NCBI GenBank assembly: GCA_965178125.1
Contig: OZ237735.1
Coordinates: 2,666,001 to 2,730,000, forward strand
Direction: 5' to 3'
Origin: Bilabrum cf. latius
Lineage: Eukaryota > Bigyra: Bicosoecida > Bigyra > Bicosoecida
Length of the DNA: 64,000 bases
A program made the translations under genes and the position numbers. This document shows, one piece after another, positions 49,521 to 58,014 of the stretch. The notes beneath the pieces were generated by a model. It was not told the origin of the DNA, made no database searches, and worked only from the letters and a program-made list of their open reading frames with translations. How positions within the stretch are numbered: the stretch's first letter is position 1; the number at the start of each line of letters is the position of its first letter.

Positions 49521-51338
49521 ATGCAAGCCACGCCAAAACATGCAGAAACATTAGCATAGTTCTTCAAGCTGCTTCGAAGAGCCTGCAGTTCGGAAGTTGT
49601 TGATTGGACGCGTGCGGAGCTAGAGACACTTTTGGGATGGACTGAAAGCATGTCAAAGCTGTCATTTGCAAATGCAAGCTCATTGTCAGTCTTGAACAGG
49701 GCAGCAACCTCAGCTGGCAGCTATGGAGGGCCGGCTCCGCCATGCGAACCGCTGCAGCTCCAAGAAATGCGAACTAGAGCATTAGCTTGCTTGCTGCAGA
49801 ATCCCTTGCGACTGCCAAAAGATTTGCTACTGGCTATTGCAGATCCATCTACGACGCTGCAGGTTTGTGCTGCAGCTGTCCCGGAGCTTGTGCGATGCAA
49901 CCTCAAGCTGCTGAGATCCGTCCAGTCTTTGCAGAGGACTACCCGATCGGCTGGTGGTACATTGCACCTGTCGCAGCAATCCCTTGCTATTGGTGCATTT
50001 ATTAGAATGGTGGCGGAGACTAGTCGGAGCTACCGCGGGTCTAGAGTGTGCCGGCAGAAAGTACCGGCGTGCGCCGCCGCGATAGGCAAGTGCTTGAATG
50101 CCGCGTTTGCGTTAGAGAGGGGTACGCAACGAGATCGCAGGCCATATGCTACCGTACAGGTGGCAATTATGATCCTTCGCGCATCAGCCGAGCCGTGGAA
50201 CCCTGCAGTCGCCGGCACTAGCCTCGCGCAAGCATCGCTGCCCGCCGCCTAGCTGCTGTCATTGGATACTGCCGCCACCGGGGACCAGGAAGACGTGCCT
50301 GCCGATGCGGGGAGGGCAGTGGTAGCGACTGTGGCTGCGTCCACTGACTCGTTGAGTGCAGGCACCGTGGTAGCTGCGTGGTCGGCGCTCTCGAGTGGGT
50401 CCACTGTCTGCCCAGCAAGTGCGCCATCGCTCGCCCAGAGCTGGCTGGCAGTGGACCGGTCAAGGCGGTTCGTGCTCCGGGCCGCTGAGTAGGCAGCCCG
50501 CAGAGAACCAGGCCATGAAGCACAACCCGAGGCTGGTCAGGCCAAGTCGATGGATTCGGTTGCATGGGCAAAGCCATCGACGGGCGCATCGGATGGTCCC
50601 TTGGATCCACATGCAAGTGGCCGCGGTCCACCGGTGGACAAGGTTGAGGCAAGCTTGGATACATTGATGCACTGGCTCATAGAGCGAGGCAACGACGCTC
50701 CTTGGCCAGTGGGCAGGGGCAGAGACCGGGTGGCGAGTCGGTTGCTGGAGCTGGCAGCGGCACTGGGGGCAGGGGCAGGAGCAGGTGACGGGGCAAGGGT
50801 GCAAGGAGGTGGGGCAGGCGCCGGCTGCGAAAAGACGCCAGCGGGCACAGAACCGTTTGGAGCAAGCAAGGGCGGTGAGACGGGGAGAGAAGAAGAGGAA
50901 GAGGAAGAGGAAGAGGAAGAGAGCAGCGCGGCTGTTGACCCGGATGGGCCGGTTTCAGTGCAGCAGTCGTCAGGGGCGAGTGCCGGGGCTCCTCTTCCCC
51001 GCAGCGCCAGGCCGGTTTCAGTGCAGCAGTCGTCAGGGGCGAGTGCTGGGGCTCCTCTTCCCCGCAGCGCCAGGCCGGTTTCAGTGCAGCAGTCGTCAGG
51101 GGCGAGTGCCGGGGCTCCTCTTCCCCGCAGCGCCAGGCCGGTTTCAGTGCAGCAGTCGTCAGGGGCGAGTGCCGGGGCTCCTCGTCCCCGCAGCGCCTGG
51201 CCTGCCAAGGGTCGAATGAGAGCGGCTGGAACCGGCGGTAGCTTGGCCGCAGACGCTGCTCACATTCTTAGCAGCAGCAGTAGCAGCAGCGACAGCAGTG
51301 GTAGCAACAGCGGCAGTGACGATGGCGTGGAATCATGA
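49521..51338 (+). CDS. unknown helical protein with repeat-rich C-terminus (weak FANCF-like N-terminus)
   Basis: One exon of 605 residues, ATG 49521 to TGA 51336, in-frame TAGs at 49557, 50250 and 50490. The N-terminal ~240 residues look globular and helical: 'FFKLLRRACSSEVVDW', 'ELETLLGWTESM', 'LACLLQNPLRLPKDLLLAI', 'VPELVRCNLKLLRSV'. The W-x(9)-LGW spacing and a later 'LDTLMHWLIERGN' loosely recall FANCF (Fanconi core complex), but this is a guess from memory of the pattern. The second half is low complexity: Ala/Gly-rich, a poly-Glu run near 50.9 kb, four 21-residue repeats and a poly-Ser C-terminus. The reading frame is well supported by its length and by TAG-only interruptions. Function unknown. 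Confidence 0.75.
50949..51200 (+). repeat. 63-nt tandem repeat, four copies, in coding sequence
   Basis: Four near-identical 63-nt units, each a 21-residue unit containing PVSVQQSSGASAGAP. They differ by one or two substitutions, for example T/C in the middle and the last unit's Pro-to-Arg change. Frame is kept. Confidence 0.92.
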
Positions 51339-51519
51339 CAATTGTATGCCTGGGTGGGTGTGTTGATCAAGCTGCCGAGCCAATTGCACAAATGCAATCC
51401 GTCCGTGTCTTACCCGTTCAATCCAAGTCAAGTCAAACCCAGCCAAAGCCTTCTGCCGCCCTGCGAAGAGCCAGTGGACCGGACAATCTCTTTGCATAGC
51501 CCCTCCGTCCCCGTCTCTA

Positions 51520-53270
51520 TCAGACCCCGGACCTGTACGCCCCTGCGTCGTCCTCCATGCGCACGGACCCCACCGAGGCAGGGTCCCCCTTGCGACCCGC
51601 CTCGGAGGCGCGCCCGCTGGCGGTGCCACCCCCCCTGCCCACGTCCCTTAGGCCCCCGCCCCGGTGCTGCCCGCGGCCGCCCCCCGCCACTCCCGCCCCC
51701 AAGTCTCCCCCCATCCCGTGCGGCATCTCCACCGCCGATCGGGCCCTCCGCAGAGCCGGAGCCCGTCCCAGAGGAGGACCCCCCCCGTCCGATGCACCCC
51801 CCCCACCAAGGGACCCGAGGGAACCAAGCCTGCCCTTGCCCTGCCTGTGCCCCGCACCCCCCACGGAGGCAGGGTCGGCGCCTCCCGCCTCCACACTCCT
51901 GTCCCTGTCCCTGTCCCTCCCCATCGCCGCCTCTCTCCTCCTCAGATCCGCCTCCTTCTCAGCCAGTCTTCTCTCGCGCCGGGCCACCGCCTCCTCCCTC
52001 TTGCCCACGGCCTCCTCCCGCGTGCGGACCTCCCGGCTGCGCCTAGAGTACCTGACGGCCCACCTGTGTTCCCTGACCAGGGCCCGGCACAGGGGGGCCT
52101 CCCTGCGGATGCCGGGCAGCTTCTCCAGGTCCTCCACGGCCGGTCTCTTGGTGGCATCCATCTGCAGCATCCACCGGATGGCGCGGTGCAGGTCGTCGCT
52201 GTAGCACGAGGGGATGCGGTCGAACTTGCCCGCGTTGATCTTGACGGCCAGGGCCAGGTGGTTCCCGGCGACGAAGGGGGGCTTGTGCGCGCACGCCTCG
52301 TAGATGACGCACCCCAGCGCCCATATGTCGGATTTCTCGTTGTACCGCTGCTCGTTGACCTGCTCGGGGGACATGTACAGAGGGGTGCCCACGTGGGTCC
52401 GGGCCCAGGCAGAGGCAGAGCCCAGCTCCGTGGCCAGCCCGAAGTCTCCGAGCTTCACGTTGCCCTCGGCGTCCAGGAGCACGTTGCCGGGCTTGAGGTC
52501 CCGGTGCAGGATGGGCTTGTGCTTCTGCTTACCGCCTGCACCTGCGCCCGCTCCCCCGGCTGCTGCTGCGGGTGCCGCCGACCCGCCGGCGCCTGGGCCG
52601 CTGCCGTCCGCGGACGCTGGGTCGTCCTGCCCCCTGCGGTGGCACTCCCTGAGGGCAGAGACCATCTGTGCGAACAGTCTCCAGATGCGGGCCTCGTCCA
52701 GGCGCGTGTTCTCCCGCTTGCACCTGCGGATCCAGCCGCCCAGGTCTCCGCCCTGGCAGCACTCCATCACGATGTAGAGCTTTGTGCTGGCCCGGTCGAT
52801 GATGCGATCGTAGTATCGAACAATGAAAGGATGCCTCATTTCGCGCAATAGATTAACCTCGCTGACGACAAGCTGCTTTTCCTTCTCGCTCATCGCCCCG
52901 TAGTCAAGCTCCTTCCACACCAGCACCTGCGCGTTTCAGCAAGTATGCAAGCAAGGGACTTGAGGATAATAAGATAGGTACATTCCTTAGAACCGCAACT
53001 TTACTTGTGGCACCACGCATGATCCCAGACTGACGGCAACCCAGCATGCTGGCGCGAGCTCACCCTGCCGTCCGCCTTGCGGCGAATCCTGGAAACTGTC
53101 CCAAAACTGCCCCGGCCGATAGTTTCTAAAACTTCATATCCTTCTAGCCCCAGAGAACCACCAGCACCCGGCGTAACACCCTCGGTTGCTGCTGACGAAC
53201 GACTCGATGATCTGGCTCGCTTGGCCTGGGAGGGTCGCCCCGACTTTTCTCCTGATGCAATAGACGCCAT
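51520..53270 (-). CDS. NEK2: NEK2-type serine/threonine protein kinase
   Basis: NIMA-related mitotic/centrosomal or ciliary kinase. Exon 1 is 53270-53064, the intron is 52927-53063 (GTGAGC...GCGCAG), exon 2 is 52926-51520 (stop TGA); 537 residues. Splicing gives 'YEVLETIGRGSFG' (P-loop), 'IRRKADGR-VLVWKELDYGAM' with the catalytic Lys, 'IVRYYDRIIDR', 'HRDLKPGNVLLD', 'DFGLA' and 'VGTPLYMSPEQ', nearly identical to human NEK2 in the join region. An Ala/Gly insertion of about 30 residues sits before 'ILHRDLK'. The C-terminal ~150 residues start with an Arg/Glu-rich coiled coil ('REEAVGKREEAVARRE') and end in Gly-rich sequence. No in-frame TAG. Confidence 0.95.
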
Positions 53271-53470
53271 TTCAAGAGGAAATACGCAGATACAATATAA
53301 TTAGCAAGTGGGGAGCCTTAATCAGAAGAAACAAAGCACCTATGCTGCGGTACCTCTGCATTCCGCCAACGGCCCTTAGCCCATAAATACACTGCACAAA
53401 CAAGAAACCAGACTGCGGAAGGCGACCGCGGCCCGCGGGGACGCCCACTTTCTGAATCAACAAGCAAGTA
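53271..53470. promoter_or_regulatory. divergent promoter region between NEK2 and cathepsin X
   Basis: Only 200 bp separates the two divergent ATGs, so both core promoters and 5' UTRs must be packed here. AT-rich at the NEK2 side. No specific element identified. Confidence 0.4.
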
Positions 53471-54586
53471 ATGAGGACCGTGGCCGCTACCGTTATCCTT
53501 GGGTGCGTTGCACATGCTGTGGCGGGCTACCGCCACCGCCCCAGCGAGGTGAGAAGGTGGTCAGAAAGCTTGCCAGCGTTCGCAAGATGCGTCGTGGCTG
53601 AACGCATTTCATGCATATATGCAGTCCCCTTCGTTCGGATCGCAAATGCCTATCAACTCTTTACGTCTTTTTAACCGCAGATCAAGCACATGCCTGGCCA
53701 TACCAAGCTTGAGGACTACCATTCCCCGCTGCCGAAGGATTTTATCCCGGATGCGGCGCTGCCCGTCTCTCTGGATTACAGGAACATCAGCGGCGTGCAG
53801 TACACGACGGAGCTGCTGAATCAGCACATCCCAACCTACTGCGGCTCTTGCTGGGCGCACGGCGCCATGTCAAGCCTCGCGGACCGCTGGAAGATCATGA
53901 AGGGCTCCACGACCACCGTTCCTGTCCCCGCCATCCAGGTGATCCTCAACTGCGGCCAGGAGATGGCTGGCAGCTGCGAGGGCGGCTCTGCCACTGGTGC
54001 GTACCAGTGGGTTAAGGAGAACGGCGTGCCCGACATCACGTGCCAGCAGTACAAGGCCACCGACGGCCAGTGCACCCCCGAGAACGTCTGCCGCAACTGC
54101 AACCCCAACACCGGCTGCTTCCCCGTGCCCAAGTCCAACTACACCTCCTGGGGCGTGTCCGAGTACGGGCGCGTGTCCGGCGTGAACGACATGAAGAAGG
54201 AGCTGCTCGCCCGCGGGCCCATCTCGTGCGGCGTGGACGCCATCCCGATCGAGGACTACCACGGGGGCATCATCACAGCGGAGGCAGACTCCATCGACCA
54301 CATCGTCGCAGTGGTGGGCTGGGGCGTTACCGAGGACGGCACCGAATACTGGCACATGCGGAACTCCTGGTGAGGCCCTCCTTTTTTACTTTTTTTTTTT
54401 GCTTGGCCGGACGCTTCTGCATCTTGATTGTTCAGCATGATACCCCTTCCCCATCTGTATCCTTTTCTTTTTTTTGGTCGCAGGGGCACGTACTGGGGCG
54501 AGGAGGGCTGGGCCCGCGTCAAGACGGGGTCCAACGTGATCGGCATCGAGTCCGACTGCTCGTGGGCGGTCCCCACCCGCAGCTGA
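53471..54586 (+). CDS. CTSZ: cathepsin X/Z, papain-family cysteine carboxypeptidase
   Basis: Lysosomal or vacuolar C1A peptidase. Exons 53471-53548, 53681-54369 and 54484-54586 (TGA), 289 residues. Donors are GTGAGA and GTGAGG; acceptors are CCGCAG and GTCGCAG, the second after long T runs. Signal peptide about residues 1-19 (MRTVAATVILGCVAHAVAG), then a very short propeptide, as in cathepsin X. The 'NQHIPTYCGSCWAHG' segment carries the HIP mini-loop that defines this subfamily, followed by the catalytic Cys. The catalytic His is in 'IDHIVAVVGWG' and the Asn in 'MRNSW', which spans the second intron. No in-frame TAG. Confidence 0.95.
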
Positions 54587-54994
54587 ACTGAATGCGGATC
54601 GGATCTGATCTGATCTGATCTGGCGACCACAGTTGCTGCTTTTGAATGGGTGCGTGCCGCTGCTTTGTGAGACCGGCTATTCGAGGGCGCCTTTTCGTGC
54701 GCCGCTCTGTCGCTGGCCCCACTCGCGCCGCTCTCCCTCGTGGTGAGCAGGCTGGAGCCGAGGCTCCGGCCGCTCCCGGAGGAAGCGCGCCGCGAGCAGT
54801 GTGCTCCAATCTGCGCTGATTCATACAATTGCTTGTATTTCTAGAATTCTGGTTCAGATCGCGTCGACCCCACCCGCCGGCAAAACTAGATCTATTCGGT
54901 AACCGAATTTCGGTTCCGTTTTTATTGGCGCGGCGCCACACCACGTGACGCGCACAGACGCAACAGTACACACCTCTAAAACAACCGCCAGAGC
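54587..54994. other. intergenic between cathepsin X and rhamnonate dehydratase-like gene
   Basis: 408 bp. Begins with a short GATCT tandem run (about 54598-54622, GATCTGATCTGATCT) just after the cathepsin TGA, then G/C-rich and finally AT-rich sequence before the next ATG at 54995. No gene seen. Confidence 0.5.
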
Positions 54995-57004
54995 ATGTCA
55001 TTTTTCCTTGGACCGCACCCCCATGTGAAGCCGAAGGAAGGCGCAGATGTAATCAAGGAGGTACGCGCGTACATTATCTCCTCGAAAGAGGCGGAGGAGA
55101 AAGGCGGAGGCGGCGCCGATTGCCACTCCTAGTCGCACGGCCACTGGATCGTGGATACGCCGATCTCAAACCCCAGGTAAGCCTTGTATACGTGCATGCG
55201 TTTCTCACTGGGCATGCTCATCGGCAGCCCTACCTTTCGCTGGATCCTTGCCACTGCACAGCGATCTTTGTGACTCGAAGATTCGCTGCCTAGTATCTAA
55301 TTAATCGCTTGGTGTCAGAGCACGTATCTGTCCCATTTTTCGCTTTCAATACATCGCAGTTCTTACTATGAGGAGCGGAAGGTGAGCAGAAAGTCGTGGG
55401 GCATCGACGCCCTGGGCACAGTGGTTGTGGAGGTCGAGACTGTCTCTGGAAAGACAGGCGTGGGCATTTCGATCGGTGGCGAGCCAGCCTGCTTTATCGT
55501 TGAGAATCATCTGGCTCGGTTTGTTGAGGGCCAGGACCCGCACAACGTGGAGCTGATGTGGGAGCAGATGTGGCGCGGCAGCGTCAACTACGGCCGCAAG
55601 GGCCTCGTGATCCAGGCTCTCTCGGCCGTGGACCTCGCCATCTGGGACGTGCTAGGCAAGATCGCAGGCAAGCCGGTGTACCAGCTGCTGGGCGGCAAGA
55701 CCAAGGACCGCCTCCCCGTGTACGCCACGACGGCCCGCCCGGACCTTGCCAAGAAGCTGGGGTTCGTGGGGGGCAAGTTCCCGCTGCCCTACGGCCCCGC
55801 GGAGGGGGACAAGGGCATGCGCGCGAACATTGAGAGGGTTAAGGCCGTCCGCGAGTCCGTGGGCCCCGACTTTCCCATCATGATCGACTGCTACATGTCC
55901 CTCACGGCCACGTACACGATCGAGCTAGCCCGCCGCATCGACCGCGAGGTGCCCAACGGGGTCAAGTGGATCGAGGAGTTTCTCATGCCCGACGACTACG
56001 AGGGTGAGAAGAAGAATATATCACAATGTTCTCGCTACGATTGAATCGCACTCCATGCCGAGCCGTGCGTTCCTGCTCCAGCTCCTCTTGGAATACCCTT
56101 CACCGTTCCGTGCTCGCAGGCTACGCCGAGGTGAAGCGCCGCGTGTCCACCACCCTGCTGACCACTGGAGAGCACGAGTACACGAGGTACGGCTTCCGCC
56201 AGCTCCTCGAGAAGAAGTGCTGCGACCTGCTGCAGCCGGACATCACATGGTGCGGAGGACTCACGGAGGCAAGAAGGATCGTGGCCCTGGCTGCGGCCTA
56301 TGACATCCCGGTGATCCCGCACGGGTCAAGCGTGTTCAGCTACCACTTGCAGTACGCCTTCAGCAACTGCCCCATGGCCGAGTACCTGATCCTGTCCCCC
56401 AAGGGAGACACCATCGTGCCTCTCTTCGGGGAGCTCTTCACGGACGAGCCTCTGCCGAAGGACGGGTTCATTGATCTGCCCGACCGTCCCGGTGAGATGG
56501 ATGGATGGGACGAATATGAAACGGCCATGCTTGCAACACTTCTGCGATTAGATTCGTGGTCCGATCCCTCCCAGGATTCGGTGGTCGCTGTTCCCTGCTG
56601 CCATGCGCCTGGGATCGACCCACCTGTGCATTCGACTCAACGATCGTTTGAACACTTGCCCGCTGCTTCCCCACCGCTCCCACGGATCCATTTCTCACCC
56701 TCACTTCCCTCCCTGCCTCCCTGCCTCAGGTTTCGGAGTCACGCTCAACCCCGCGATCGGGCTCAAGCGGCCCTACCCTCGCACCTCGCCCACCCCTGCA
56801 GAGGTGGCTGCATCCAAGGCTGCCGCATCGTGCCCGCAGGACGACTGGCTGGGCCGCGCCGCCCGCATCGGCACCGAGGACGTCCCGCTGTCCCCCGAGG
56901 GGTCCGCCGGAGCTTCCGGGGACAGGGCCGAAATCGTGGCGCCCAAGCCAGCCCCTGCCACGGGAGCTGCAACAGGGGGTGCCGCGGCCGGCGCCGGGAA
57001 GTGA
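54995..57004 (+). CDS. L-rhamnonate dehydratase-like enolase-superfamily enzyme
   Basis: Dehydrates L-rhamnonate to the 2-keto-3-deoxy acid in L-rhamnose breakdown (mandelate racemase subgroup, Mg-dependent). Exons 54995-55176, 55360-56003, 56120-56491 and 56730-57004 (TGA); 490 residues. Donors are GTAAGC, GTGAGA and GTGAGA; acceptors are ATCGCAG, CTCGCAG and CCTCAG. 'HWIVDTPISNP', 'GTVVVEVET', 'DLAIWDVLGKIAGKPVYQLLGG' and 'ARPDLAKKLGFVGGKFPLPYGP' match fungal/bacterial rhamnonate dehydratases. Metal ligands lie in 'MIDCYMS', 'KWIEEFL' and 'TTGEHEYTRYG', and the catalytic His in 'VIPHGSSVFSYH'. C-terminus 'GFGVTLNPAIGLKRPY' is typical, plus an Ala/Pro extension of ~70 residues. One TAG at 55130 reads 'CHS[TAG]' where homologues have 'YH(D)Q'. 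The distribution I know (fungi, bacteria) raises the possibility of transfer. Confidence 0.9.
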
Positions 57005-57120
57005 TATTGCATCTATGGGTCTACTTTTGGATTCGTGATGATTTGGAGTGGGCTGCCAATCGGTCGGGGGGGATCATCGGAACCTGCCAGTGGACATTTT
57101 GAGTTGGATGTAACTCGGAT

Positions 57121-57810
57121 TCATGTCACCCTACGTGCAGGCACAGGGTCTACTTTCAAGCCACCGGTCAAACCAGCCTTTTCCAGCCGCTCTTGCCTAA
57201 CCTTTCGATCCGCAGCAAGCAATTCCATGGCCTCTTTAGCGCTGTCAACGTATGTGATGGATGCCATGATGGCCTCCGAGATGCCCAGTGAATCTGCCAC
57301 ACCCTACAACGTCTTTTCCCAAGGATCACGGAAGCAGAATATCTTAGGGGCAGTATACTTCCCCATCGAAGCAAGCCCTGCTACGTTCCAAGCCACGCAA
57401 AGCTCGGTGAGGGTACCCATAGTCCCAGGAAGAATCAAGAAAGCATCTGCCTGCTCCACCATGTGGTTGATCCTGTCCAGGATGGACTGCTTCACGACAA
57501 AGCTGGTCAAATATTCATTGCCTCCGAATGGCCGGTGCCGAAACACGCTCGGCACGACCACCCCGATGCACTACCCACCCGCTTCCTTGGCTCCACGAGC
57601 GCTGGCCTCCATAGTGCCCTGATAACCGCCATTGATAACAGTCAGTCCCGCCTTTGCAATTTCAGATCCTGCATCATGCGCTAATTTGTACAAATCGTCG
57701 CCCGGCTTTGCCCAAGATGCTCCAAACAGAGCGACACAGGCGCGAGGGCTTGCCCGCTCGTCGAACGCTAGGTCGGAAGTCGAATCCAATGGCCCGGACG
57801 CAGCTGCCAT
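57121..57810 (-). CDS. LOG/lysine-decarboxylase-like Rossmann nucleotide-binding protein
   Basis: Family of phosphoribohydrolases acting on nucleoside monophosphates (cytokinin-activating LOG and relatives). One exon, ATG 57810 to TGA 57121, 229 residues, in-frame TAGs at 57571 and 57304. 'VALFGASWAKPGDDLYKLAHDAGSEIAKAGLTVINGG' is the N-terminal Rossmann unit, then 'GTMEASARGAKEAGG[TAG]CIGVVVP'. 'LILPGTMGTLTELCVAW' matches the PGGxGTxxE motif, but with Thr for the second Gly, so activity on the usual substrate is uncertain. A longer linker separates the two motifs. C-terminus is charged and helical. Convergent with the dehydratase gene, 116 bp apart. Confidence 0.85.
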
Positions 57811-57873
57811 GGCAATACACTATGATTGGTCGTTGCTAGTCGCGCACCGCCGGCAGACGAAGTCAGGCTGTAA

Positions 57874-57959
57874 AGATTTGAACTGGGGTGACCGATATGC
57901 TTCATCTTCGCGCCGTGAGGCGTGCAGATGAAGCATATCGGTCACCCCAGTTCAAATCT
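57874..57959. other. near-perfect 41-bp hairpin with GTGA loop
   Basis: Two 34-nt arms (57874-57907 and 57926-57959) are exact reverse complements. The stem continues for six more pairs after one mismatch (T/C), with one G-T pair, closing on the tetraloop GTGA at 57915-57918. It begins 64 bp upstream of the LOG-like ATG and 57 bp beyond the stop of the right-edge gene. The arms contain AGTTCAAATCT, like a tRNA B box, but no T-stem or cloverleaf forms. Confidence 0.9.
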
Positions 57960-58014
57960 CAGCGTTGATTCGCAGGCACGTGGAACAATGATACAGTAGT
58001 TGCTTCAAGTCAGC

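Noticed and set aside
57926-57970. tRNA 3' half (AGTTCAAATCT resembles a B box)
   Set aside because: The flanking 5-nt segments do not pair as a T-stem and no acceptor, D or anticodon arms can be drawn; the sequence is half of a perfect inverted repeat.
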